Assembly (NCBI GenBank): GCA_021496925.1
Contig: CP053915.1
Coordinates: 1,240,001-1,304,000, forward strand
Reading direction: 5' to 3'
DNA: 64,000 nucleotides
From: Acidovorax sp. YS12
GTDB lineage: Bacteria > Pseudomonadota > Gammaproteobacteria > Burkholderiales > Burkholderiaceae_C
The number at the start of each line of letters is the position of its first letter. Positions within the stretch are counted from its first letter, which is position 1. This document shows, in pieces, positions 8,990 through 16,569 of the stretch. The translations under genes were made by a program, and so were the position numbers. The notes beneath the pieces are model-generated. The model searched no databases and was not told where the DNA came from. It saw only the letters and a program-made list of their open reading frames with translations.

Positions 8990-9742
8990 ATGGCCTCCCT
9001 GCTCCGCCCCCTGGCAATCGCTGCCGCCGCTCTTTTCAGCCTGCACGCCCATGCCGACGAGGTGGCCGTGGCCGTGGCGGCCAACTTCACCGCGCCGATG
9101 CAGAAGATCGCCGCCGAGTTCGAGAAGGACACCGGCCACAAGGCCACGCTGTCGTTCGGCGCCACGGGCAAGTTCTACGCGCAGATCGCCAACGGCGCGC
9201 CCTTCGGCATCCTGCTGGCGGCCGACGACACCACGCCCGAGAAGATCGGCAAGGAAGGCCTGGGCATTGGTGCCACGCGCTTCACCTACGCCATCGGCCA
9301 GCTGGTGCTGTGGAGCAAGCAGCCCGGCTACGTCGATGCCGAGGGCAAGGTGCTGCAGAAGACCGACTGGCAGCACATCGCCATCGCCAACCCCAAGCTC
9401 GCCCCCTACGGCCTGGCCGCGATGCAGGCGCTGGACAAGCTCGGCCTCACGGCCCAGGTGCAGCCGCGCATCGTGCAGGGCGAGAACATCGGCCAGACCT
9501 ACCAGTTCGCTGCCTCGGGCAACGCGCAGCTGGGCTTCGTCGCGCTGTCGCAGGTGACGGAGAACGGCAAGCTGCGCGAGGGCTCGGCCTGGGTGGTGCC
9601 GGCGAACCTGCACGAGCCGATCCGCCAGGACGCCATCGTGCTCAAGCCCGGCCAGGGCAACGCCGCCGCCACGGCGCTGATGCAGTACCTGCGCGGCGAC
9701 AAGGCGCGCGCCGTGATCCAGTCCTACGGCTATTCTTTTTGA
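8990..9742 (+). CDS. modA: Molybdate ABC transporter substrate-binding protein
   Basis: Periplasmic molybdate-binding protein, 250 aa. A signal peptide covers about residues 1-22 (MASLLRPLAIAAAALFSLHA, cleavage after AHA). The mature protein starts DEVAVAVAANFTAPM, the beginning of the ModA fold, and includes LSFGATGKFYAQI and FGILLAADDTTPEKI. The GAAGGA ribosome site is 7 bp from the ATG. First gene of modABC, controlled by the ModE box upstream. A divergent copy of the small intergenic palindrome (9788-9826) lies between modA and modB. Confidence 0.93.
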   Translation: MASLLRPLAIAAAALFSLHAHADEVAVAVAANFTAPMQKIAAEFEKDTGHKATLSFGATGKFYAQIANGAPFGILLAADDTTPEKIGKEGLGIGATRFTYAIGQLVLWSKQPGYVDAEGKVLQKTDWQHIAIANPKLAPYGLAAMQALDKLGLTAQVQPRIVQGENIGQTYQFAASGNAQLGFVALSQVTENGKLREGSAWVVPANLHEPIRQDAIVLKPGQGNAAATALMQYLRGDKARAVIQSYGYSF

Positions 9743-9787
9743 AGCGCCTGGCGCTTGATGCAAGCGCCTTTGCGTATCATTCGGCCT

Positions 9788-9826
9788 TCAAAACGGCTTG
9801 CAGCAAGCGCTGCAAGCTCCTTTATC
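9788..9826. repeat. AGCGCTT palindromic repeat, divergent copy
   Basis: TCAAAACGGCTTGCAGCAAG followed by CGCTGCAAGCTCCTTTATC is a degenerate copy, in reverse orientation, of the intergenic palindrome found at eight or more other sites here. It lies between modA and modB. Confidence 0.55.
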
Positions 9827-9842
9827 CATAGCAATCCCCTGC

Positions 9843-10520
9843 GTGCCGTTCAGCCTTGAAGACTGGGCCGCCATCCGGCTGACGCTGGAGCTGGCCGCCA
9901 CCACCACCGTGCTGCTGCTGTTGCTGTGCACGCCGCTGGCGTGGTGGCTGGCGCACACGCGCTCGCGCTGGCGCGGCCCGGTGGGCGCGGTGGTGGCGCT
10001 GCCGCTGGTGCTGCCGCCCACGGTGATCGGCTTCTACCTGCTCGTCACCATGGGCCCCAACGGCCCCATCGGCCACCTCACCCAATCGCTGGGGCTGGGG
10101 CGGCTGCCCTTCACGTTCCCAGGCCTGGTCGTGGGCTCGCTGGTGTATTCGCTGCCCTTTGCCGTGCAGCCGCTGCAGCGCGCCTTCGAGGCCCTGGGCA
10201 CGCGCCCGCTGGAGGCCGCTGCGACGCTGGGCGCCGGGCCGCTGGACCGTTTCTTCACCGTGGCGCTGCCGCTGGCGCGGCCCGGCTTCATCACGGCGGC
10301 GGTGCTGGCCTTCGCGCACACGGTGGGCGAATTCGGCGTGGTGCTCATGCTCGGCGGCAACATTCCGGGCGTGACGCGCGTGGTGTCGGTGCAGATCTAC
10401 GACCACGTCGAGGCCATGGAGTACGCGCAGGCGCACTGGCTGGCCGGCGGCATGGTGGTGTTCTCTTTCATCGTGCTGATGGCGCTGCACTGGCTGCAGC
10501 CGCGCAGCAGGCCGCTGTGA
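9843..10520 (+). CDS. modB: Molybdate ABC transporter permease ModB
   Basis: Inner-membrane permease of the molybdate importer, 225 aa from the GTG at 9843. Five to six membrane helices are visible (LTLELAATTTVLLLLLCTPL; VVALPLVLPPTVIGFYLLV; TAAVLAFAHTVGEFGVVLML). The EAA-type cytoplasmic loop contacting ModC is EAAATLGAGPLDRFFTVALP. The start is uncertain: a TTG at 9798 would add 15 residues but lies inside the intergenic palindrome, and neither start has a strong ribosome site. The stop overlaps a possible GTG start of modC. Confidence 0.88.
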   Translation: MPFSLEDWAAIRLTLELAATTTVLLLLLCTPLAWWLAHTRSRWRGPVGAVVALPLVLPPTVIGFYLLVTMGPNGPIGHLTQSLGLGRLPFTFPGLVVGSLVYSLPFAVQPLQRAFEALGTRPLEAAATLGAGPLDRFFTVALPLARPGFITAAVLAFAHTVGEFGVVLMLGGNIPGVTRVVSVQIYDHVEAMEYAQAHWLAGGMVVFSFIVLMALHWLQPRSRPL

Positions 10521-10525
10521 AGCCC

Positions 10526-11605
10526 ATGCGTGAAATCCTCGCCCGCCTGCGCATGGAGCGCCCCGGCTTCACGCTCGACGTGGACCTGCAGTTGCCCGGC
10601 CAGGGCGTTTCCGCGCTGTTCGGCCCCTCGGGCTGCGGCAAGACGACCTGCCTGCGCGCGCTGGCCGGCCTGGAGCGCCCCCCGGAAGGCCGCGTGGTGG
10701 TGCACGGCGAGGTCTGGCAGGACGAGGCCCGGGGCCAGTGGCTGCCCACGCACCGGCGCGCACTGGGCTATGTGTTCCAGGAAGCCAGCCTGTTCGACCA
10801 CCTGAGCGTGCGCGGCAACATCGAATACGGCCTGCGCCGCCTGCCGCCCGCGCGCCGGCGCGTGCCCGTGGAGCAGGCGGTGGAGCTGCTGGGCCTGACG
10901 GCGATGATGGAGCGCCGCCCCGCCACGCTCTCGGGCGGCGAGCGCCAGCGCGTGGCCATCGCGCGCGCGCTGGCCGCCAGCCCGGCGCTGCTGCTGATGG
11001 ACGAGCCCCTGGCCGCGCTCGACGCCGCGCGCAAGGCCGAGCTGCTGCCCTACCTCGACCGGCTGCAGCGCCAGCTCGACATTCCCATGGTCTACGTCAG
11101 CCACTCGCCCGACGAAGTGGCGCGCCTGGCGCACCACCTGGTGCTGCTGAGCGCCGGCCAGGTGGTGGCCAGCGGCCCCACGCTGGAGCTGATGGCGCGG
11201 CTCGACCTGCCGCTGGCCCAGGGCGATGCCGCCGCCTGCGTGGTGCTGGCCGAGGTGGCGGGCCACGACGCGGCGGCCTGCCTGACCACCGTGCGGTTTC
11301 CCGGCGGCGAGATGCACCTGGTGGGCACGCAGGCGCGCGTGCCGGGCGAACGCCTGCGCCTGCGCGTGCAGGCGCGCGACGTGAGCCTCACACTGGCGCG
11401 GCAGGAGGGCACCAGCATCCTCAACATCCTGCCCGCGCGCGTGGTGCAGCTGCGCGAGGACGGGCCGGGCCAGGCCATGGTGGCGCTGGACGCCGGGGGC
11501 ACGGCGCTGCTCGCGCGCGTCACCCAGCGCTCGGCACAGATGCTGGCCCTGGCGCCGGGCCTGCCGGTTTTCGCGCAGGTCAAGGGCGTGGCGCTGCTCG
11601 ATTAA
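10526..11605 (+). CDS. modC: Molybdate ABC transporter ATP-binding protein
   Basis: ATPase of the molybdate importer, 359 aa. Walker A is GPSGCGKTT (residues 33-41), the Q-loop is in VFQEASLFDHLSV, the ABC signature is LSGGERQR, Walker B is LLLMDEP, and the H-loop is in YVSHSPDEVARL. A C-terminal MOP/TOBE domain (about 290-359; ARDVSLTLARQEGTSILNIL) is typical of ModC and can bind molybdate. A GTG at 10517 overlapping the modB stop (GTGA) is an alternative start that would couple translation. Confidence 0.92.
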   Translation: MREILARLRMERPGFTLDVDLQLPGQGVSALFGPSGCGKTTCLRALAGLERPPEGRVVVHGEVWQDEARGQWLPTHRRALGYVFQEASLFDHLSVRGNIEYGLRRLPPARRRVPVEQAVELLGLTAMMERRPATLSGGERQRVAIARALAASPALLLMDEPLAALDAARKAELLPYLDRLQRQLDIPMVYVSHSPDEVARLAHHLVLLSAGQVVASGPTLELMARLDLPLAQGDAAACVVLAEVAGHDAAACLTTVRFPGGEMHLVGTQARVPGERLRLRVQARDVSLTLARQEGTSILNILPARVVQLREDGPGQAMVALDAGGTALLARVTQRSAQMLALAPGLPVFAQVKGVALLD

Positions 11606-11730
11606 GCCCCTCGGGTAAACCCGCAAAACATACGCAGTTTCCCGGATTGCTATGCTTTTCAAAGCAGTAGCGCCTTGGTGCATCAGGGGAAAACACGGCC
11701 TGCCCGTCTGCAAGGCGCGCCGTTGTTCCG

Positions 11731-11736
11731 TAGAAT
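11731..11736 (+). promoter_or_regulatory. Putative -10 box upstream of TRAP transporter
   Basis: TAGAAT followed by CGCG, with CTGCAA 17 bp upstream as a weak -35. TAGAAT with a similar downstream context recurs before thyA (45018) and ppnP (63495), suggesting a shared -10 style in this genome. Confidence 0.35.
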
Positions 11737-11825
11737 CGCGCTCCTACCCATGCTCCCGGCTGCTGCGCGCCCACCCCACGGCGCGTACCAGTGCAGCCCT
11801 TGCCAGCCTCACCATCGGAGACACC

Positions 11826-12443
11826 ATGCAGGCGCTACTTTCCCTGTCCCGGGCCATCGACAGGCTCAACGCATTCGTCGGCAAATACAGCATCTGGCTG
11901 ATCTTCGCCGCCACCTTCGTCAGCGCCGCCAACGCCATCGTGCGCAAGGCCTTCGACACCAGCTCGAACGCCTTCCTCGAAGTGCAGTGGTACTTCTTCG
12001 CCTGGTCGTTCCTGATTGCCGCGGGCTACACGCTGCTGCACCGCGAGCACGTGCGCATCGACGTGGTGAACAGCCGCCTGTCGAAGAAGGCGCAGGTGTG
12101 GATCGACATCATCGGCTTCGCCTTCTTCCTCACGCCGCTGTGCATCGTCATCCTGTGGCTGAGCATGCCGGAGGTGATCCAGAAATACACCTCGGGCGAG
12201 ATGTCGGGCAACCCCGGCGGCCTGATCCGCTGGCCCGTGTGGGTGGCGATTCCGGTGGGCGTCACGCTGCTGATGCTGCAGGGCTGGTCGGAGCTGATCA
12301 AGCGCATCGCCTTCCTCACCGGCCACGGCCCCGACCCGATGGGCAAGCTCAGCGACAAGAGCGCTGAGGAGGAGCTGCTCGAGGCGCTGCGCGCCGAGGA
12401 AGCGAAGAAACAGGCCCCGGCACCCGCCGCCGCACACCGCTGA
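11826..12443 (+). CDS. TRAP transporter small permease subunit (DctQ family)
   Basis: 205-aa membrane protein with four predicted helices (IWLIFAATFVSAANAIV; LEVQWYFFAWSFLIAAGYTL; IIGFAFFLTPLCIVILWL; WVAIPVGVTLLMLQGW). It has the DctQ-family LLHREHVRIDVV signature after TM2 and a hydrophilic Glu/Lys/Ala-rich tail. It is 24 bp upstream of the large permease. No periplasmic solute-binding protein (DctP) is encoded next to it in the window. Large and small subunits resemble the mannitol/chloroaromatic-type TRAP group; the substrate is unknown. The start is the ATG after GGAGACACC; the longer upstream frame is not supported. Confidence 0.9.
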   Translation: MQALLSLSRAIDRLNAFVGKYSIWLIFAATFVSAANAIVRKAFDTSSNAFLEVQWYFFAWSFLIAAGYTLLHREHVRIDVVNSRLSKKAQVWIDIIGFAFFLTPLCIVILWLSMPEVIQKYTSGEMSGNPGGLIRWPVWVAIPVGVTLLMLQGWSELIKRIAFLTGHGPDPMGKLSDKSAEEELLEALRAEEAKKQAPAPAAAHR

Positions 12444-12467
12444 CCCCGCCGCCGGAGCGCATACACC

Positions 12468-14279
12468 ATGGAATTTCTCACCACCAACTACGCCCCCATC
12501 ATGTTCGCGGGGCTGATCGTCTTCCTGCTGCTGGGCTTTCCCGTGGCGTTCAGCCTGGGCGCCTGCGGCCTGCTGTTCGGCTTCGTGGGCATCGAGCTGG
12601 GCGTGTTCCCCGCCTCGGTCATGGCCTGGCTGCCGCAGCGCCTCATCGGCATCATGGCCAACGACACCCTGCTGGCCGTGCCGTTCTTCACCTTCATGGG
12701 GTTGATCCTGGAGCGCTCGGGCATGGCCGAGGATCTGCTCGACACCGTGGGCCAGGTGTTCGGCCCGATCCGCGGCGGCCTGGCGCTGGCCGTGATCTTC
12801 GTCGGCGCACTGCTCGCGGCCACCACCGGCGTGGTGGCGGCCTCGGTCATCTCGATGGGCCTGATCTCGCTGCCCATCATGCTGCGCTACGGCTATGACC
12901 GGTCGCTCTCCAGCGGCGTGATCGCCGCCTCGGGCACGCTGGCGCAGATCATCCCGCCGTCGCTGGTGCTGATCCTGATGGCCGACCAGCTCGGCAAGAG
13001 CGTGGGCGAGATGTACAAGGGCGCGTTCATTCCCGGCTTCATGCTCATGGGCCTGTACGTGGTGTGGGTGGTGATCCTGGCGATCTTCAAGCCGCACACC
13101 GTGCCCGCCCTGCCGCCCGAGGCACGCATCTACCGCGAGGACGACGGCCGCTCCGGCTACCTGTCGCTGGCGGTGGTGATGGCGCTCTCCACCGGCCTGG
13201 CCATCTTCCTGGCAGCCCACATGGCCGACGTGCACACCTGGTGGCTGGGCGAGGAAGTGCTGGAGGTGCCGACCGACGAGAAGGTCGTCACCGCCATGTG
13301 CGGCGGCACCTTCCTGGCCTTCGTGCTCGCCAGCATCAACCGCGTGTTCAAGCTGGGCCTGCTGTCGCGCCTGGCCGAGCGCGTGACCTTCGTGCTGATC
13401 CCGCCGCTGCTGCTGATCTTCCTGGTGCTGGGCACCATCTTCCTGGGCATCGCCACCCCCACCGAGGGCGGCGCCATGGGCGCCATGGCGGCCCTGGTCA
13501 TCGGCTTCGCGCGCGGGCGCCTGAACATGAAGCTGCTGCAGCAGGCGCTGTCTTCCACCACCAGACTGGCCAGCTTCGTCATGTTCATCATGGTGGGCGC
13601 CACCACCTTCAGCATGATCTTCCAGGCCGCCGATGGCCCGAAGTGGGTCGAGCACCTGATGTCCAGCCTGCCCGGCGGGCAGGTGGGCTTCCTGATCGTG
13701 GTGAACATCATGATCTTCCTCCTGGCGTTCTTCCTCGACTACTTCGAGCTGTCGTTCATCGTGGTGCCGCTGCTGGGCCCCGTGGCCGAGAAGATGGGCA
13801 TCGACCTGATCTGGTTCGGCGTGCTGCTGGCCATGAACATGCAGACCTCGTTCATGCACCCGCCGTTCGGCTTCGCGCTGTTCTTCCTGCGCTCCGTGGC
13901 CCCGGACAAGCCCTACGTGGACCGCGTGACGCACAAGACGATCCAGCCCGTGACGACGATGCAGATCTACAAGGGCGCGATTCCCTTCGTGCTGATCCAG
14001 CTGGTCATGGTGGGCGTGCTCATCGCCTTCCCCGGCATCGTCACCGGCAGCCTGGACAAGAAGGTCGAGGTGAACATGGAAGCCGTGGGCAGCCAGATGA
14101 TGGACGCCCTGCAAAACAACGAGAGCTACGGCAGCGGCGACGACCCGTTCGCCACCCCGCCCGATGGCGAGGAAGCCACGCCCGAGACGCCCGCCGCCGA
14201 GGACGCCAGCGACCCGGCCAAGGCAATGCAGGACGCGCTGGACGCCGCCGCCCAGCCCGCCTCCGAAGCGGCACGCTGA
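12468..14279 (+). CDS. TRAP transporter large permease subunit (DctM family)
   Basis: 603-aa DctM-type secondary transporter, longer than the roughly 430-aa core. The N-terminal half has LLGFPVAFSLGACGLLFGF and VAVPFFTFMGLILERSGMAEDLL, followed by the GVVAASVISMGLISLPIM and SGVIAASGTLAQIIPPSLVL stretches typical of the family. A cytoplasmic/periplasmic insertion (about residues 195-290) precedes the C-terminal helices. A soluble acidic Pro/Ala/Glu tail of about 50 residues ends the protein. A strong terminator follows at 14300. Paired with the DctQ subunit; the binding protein must be encoded elsewhere. Confidence 0.9.
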   Translation: MEFLTTNYAPIMFAGLIVFLLLGFPVAFSLGACGLLFGFVGIELGVFPASVMAWLPQRLIGIMANDTLLAVPFFTFMGLILERSGMAEDLLDTVGQVFGPIRGGLALAVIFVGALLAATTGVVAASVISMGLISLPIMLRYGYDRSLSSGVIAASGTLAQIIPPSLVLILMADQLGKSVGEMYKGAFIPGFMLMGLYVVWVVILAIFKPHTVPALPPEARIYREDDGRSGYLSLAVVMALSTGLAIFLAAHMADVHTWWLGEEVLEVPTDEKVVTAMCGGTFLAFVLASINRVFKLGLLSRLAERVTFVLIPPLLLIFLVLGTIFLGIATPTEGGAMGAMAALVIGFARGRLNMKLLQQALSSTTRLASFVMFIMVGATTFSMIFQAADGPKWVEHLMSSLPGGQVGFLIVVNIMIFLLAFFLDYFELSFIVVPLLGPVAEKMGIDLIWFGVLLAMNMQTSFMHPPFGFALFFLRSVAPDKPYVDRVTHKTIQPVTTMQIYKGAIPFVLIQLVMVGVLIAFPGIVTGSLDKKVEVNMEAVGSQMMDALQNNESYGSGDDPFATPPDGEEATPETPAAEDASDPAKAMQDALDAAAQPASEAAR

Positions 14280-14299
14280 CAAGCCCCCGCCGCCACACG

Positions 14300-14331
14300 A
14301 GCCAGCGCCCTCCGGGGCGCTGGCTTTTTTT
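14300..14331 (+). terminator. Rho-independent terminator after TRAP genes
   Basis: An 11-bp stem AGCCAGCGCCC / GGGCGCTGGCT with loop TCCG is followed by a run of T. It ends the TRAP transporter transcript. Confidence 0.85.
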
Positions 14332-14491
14332 CTTGCCGCACGCATAACGACATGCAATAAACATGCTTCGCCGCGCGCCGCCGAGGTTCTCTAATCGGCC
14401 CCAAGCCCCGGGGCTGGAGCCGCCCGGCACGCCTTGCGCACGCCACTGGCCCGGTCCCTTGCCCGTTGATTCCACACGACAAGGACTTCCC

Positions 14492-15649
14492 ATGACCCAA
14501 GCCGCCACCGCCTCGCCGGAGATCTTCTGGTTCCTGCCCACGTCGGGCGATACGCGCTACCTCGGCACCTCGGACTTCGGCCGCGCGCCGACCAACGCCT
14601 ACATGCGCCAGATCGCCGTCACCGCCGAGCACCTGGGCTACGACGGCCTGCTCATCCCCACCGGCAGCTCCTGCCTCGACCCCTGGGTGACGGCCGCGAG
14701 CCTGGCGCCCATCACGCAGCGCATCAAGCTGCTGGTGGCGCTGCGCACCTCGCTGGGCGCGCCGGTGTCCAGCGCGCGCCAGGCCGCCACGCTCGACCAG
14801 GCCCTGGGCGGGCGCCTGTTGCTCAACGTGGTGCCCGGCGGCGACGCCACCGAGCTGGCCGCCGACGGCATCTTCCTCGACCATGACGAACGCTACGCCC
14901 ACGCCGACGAATTCCTGACCATCTGGCGCCGCCTGCTTTCGGGCGAGACGGTGGACTTCGAGGGCCGGCACTTCCAGGTGCGGCAGGGACGCAATTACTT
15001 TGCGCCCGTGCAGAAGCCCTACCCGCCGCTGTACTTCGGCGGCTCCTCCGACGCCGCGCACGACCTGGCGGCACGCCAGGTGGACGCCTACCTGACCTGG
15101 GGCGAGCCGCCGCAGGCCGTGGGCGAGAAGTTCGCCGACATCCGCCAGCGCGCCGCGCGCCAGGGCCGCCAGGTCAAGCTGGGCGTGCGCCTGCACGTCA
15201 TCGTGCGCGAAACCAACGAGGAGGCCTGGGCCGACGCCGAGCGCCTCATCAGCAAGCTGACCGACGAAGACATCGCCAAGGCCCAGGCCAGCTACGCGCG
15301 CATGGACTCGGTCGGCCAGGCGCGCATGGCCGCGCTGCACGGCGGGCGGCGCGACAGGCTGGAAGTGGCCCCCAACCTCTGGGCCGGCGTGGGCCTGGTG
15401 CGCGGCGGCGCGGGCACCGCGCTGGTGGGCGACGCGGCCACCGTGGCCGAGCGCCTGCGCGAATACGTGGCGCTGGGGGCCGACACCTTCGTGCTCTCGG
15501 GCTACCCGCACCTGGAGGAATCCATCCGCTTCGCCGAGCTGGTGTTCCCGCTGCTGGGCAAGCAGGCCGTGACCGACGGCGGCCGCGCACAGACCGGCGG
15601 CGCCTTCGACATCCGTGGCGTGCAGCAGCAGAAGGTGTCGGCCTCATGA
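14492..15649 (+). CDS. ssuD: FMNH2-dependent alkanesulfonate monooxygenase, SsuD-like
   Basis: Luciferase-fold flavin monooxygenase, 385 aa, that in E. coli SsuD cleaves alkanesulfonates to aldehyde and sulfite. Known SsuD active-site residues are present with a constant offset of seven: Cys61, Arg233, His235, Arg304 (in LVRGGAGTALVG) and Tyr338. The start is the ATG after AAGGA. The reductase SsuE and the ABC importer SsuABC are not adjacent. Instead the gene overlaps a hydrolase-family gene by ATGA, and a TRAP transporter lies upstream behind a terminator. The real substrate may therefore differ from simple alkanesulfonates. Confidence 0.88.
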   Translation: MTQAATASPEIFWFLPTSGDTRYLGTSDFGRAPTNAYMRQIAVTAEHLGYDGLLIPTGSSCLDPWVTAASLAPITQRIKLLVALRTSLGAPVSSARQAATLDQALGGRLLLNVVPGGDATELAADGIFLDHDERYAHADEFLTIWRRLLSGETVDFEGRHFQVRQGRNYFAPVQKPYPPLYFGGSSDAAHDLAARQVDAYLTWGEPPQAVGEKFADIRQRAARQGRQVKLGVRLHVIVRETNEEAWADAERLISKLTDEDIAKAQASYARMDSVGQARMAALHGGRRDRLEVAPNLWAGVGLVRGGAGTALVGDAATVAERLREYVALGADTFVLSGYPHLEESIRFAELVFPLLGKQAVTDGGRAQTGGAFDIRGVQQQKVSAS

Positions 15650-16500
15650 GCCGCCGCGTCATCGACATGCGCTGCAGGCCGGCGTTCCTGCACGACTTCT
15701 TCGGCGCCACGCCCGGCTCGCCCGAGTACGCCACGGCGCGCTGGCTCAACCGGCGCGTGGGCACGCGCGGCCCCGACGACCACTTCGAGCGCTCGCTCAC
15801 GCAGGACGGCTTTCTGCAGGAAGTGCGCGACGCGGGCCTGGCGAAGGCCGTGGTGGTGGGCCGGCACACCCCGAGCCAGCATCTGCCCAACGACACCATC
15901 CACCGCATCGTGCACGGCCACGGCGCGCTGCTGGGCATCGCCGGGGTCGATCCAGCGCTGCAGGGCACGCAGGCGGCACTGGACGAGATCGAGCGCGCCA
16001 TCAAGGTGCTCGGCCTCTCGGGCGTGGGCATCGAGCCCGGCTTCGGCGCGCCGCCCCGCCACCCCGACGATGCGCTCTACTGGCCCGTGTACGAACTGGC
16101 GCGCAGCCTGGGCGTGCCCGTGTTCCTGATGAGCGGCCCGACCACGCCCGACCCGCGCTTCAACGACCCGGCCGGCCTGGCCAGGGTGGCGCAGGCCTTC
16201 CCGGACCTGCCGCTGGTGGTCTACCACGGCTACTGGCCCCACGTGCAAGCGGCCATCGGCCTGGCCTTCCGCCACGAGAACGTGCACCTGGTGCCCGACA
16301 TGTACCTGTTCCAGCCGGGCAAGGAAGCCTACGTGCAGGCGGCCAACCAGTTCCTGGCGGCGCAGCTGCTGTTCGGCTCCTCGTACCCGTTCCGCCCCAT
16401 CGGCCAGAGCATCGACGACTTCGCCGCGCTGGGCTTCAAGGACGAAGTGCTCGACGGCCTGTTCTACGGCAACGCGGCGCGGCTGTTCAATCTGGCATAG
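15646..16500 (+). CDS. Amidohydrolase-related TIM-barrel protein lacking metal ligands
   Basis: 284-aa protein of the Amidohydrolase_2 (COG2159) type. It is translationally coupled to ssuD (ATGA overlap), implying a joint pathway. The canonical first-strand DxHxH is replaced by IDMRCR (Asp7, Arg9, Arg11). The mid-barrel His position reads FLMSG, and the late GSDYP metal/catalytic Asp reads GSSYPFRP (residues 244-251). His194 (VVYHGYWPH) remains. It may therefore be metal-free or use another mechanism. Function unknown; co-occurrence with SsuD suggests processing of an organosulfur or aromatic intermediate, which is inference only. Confidence 0.75.
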   Translation: MSRRVIDMRCRPAFLHDFFGATPGSPEYATARWLNRRVGTRGPDDHFERSLTQDGFLQEVRDAGLAKAVVVGRHTPSQHLPNDTIHRIVHGHGALLGIAGVDPALQGTQAALDEIERAIKVLGLSGVGIEPGFGAPPRHPDDALYWPVYELARSLGVPVFLMSGPTTPDPRFNDPAGLARVAQAFPDLPLVVYHGYWPHVQAAIGLAFRHENVHLVPDMYLFQPGKEAYVQAANQFLAAQLLFGSSYPFRPIGQSIDDFAALGFKDEVLDGLFYGNAARLFNLA

Positions 16501-16510
16501 CCATTTTCAT

Positions 16511-16560
16511 GGCCAAAATGGCCTCCAGCGCTTGACTGACAAGCGCTGACAGCTATCAAA
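16511..16560. repeat. AGCGCTT palindromic repeat (convergent gap)
   Basis: GGCCTCCAGCGCTTGACTGA followed by CAAGCGCTGACAGCTATCAAA. It lies between the convergent hydrolase gene and rnr, where it could act as a two-way terminator. Confidence 0.8.
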
Positions 16561-16569
16561 CGAGGAGCA

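Noticed and set aside
9798..9842. Extended modB N-terminus from the TTG at 9798
   Set aside because: The extra codons fall in an intergenic palindromic repeat and lack a ribosome site; the GTG at 9843 gives a normal ModB start.
14492..15649. Complete ssu sulfonate-uptake operon
   Set aside because: Only the monooxygenase is present; no ssuE, ssuA, ssuB or ssuC lies around it.
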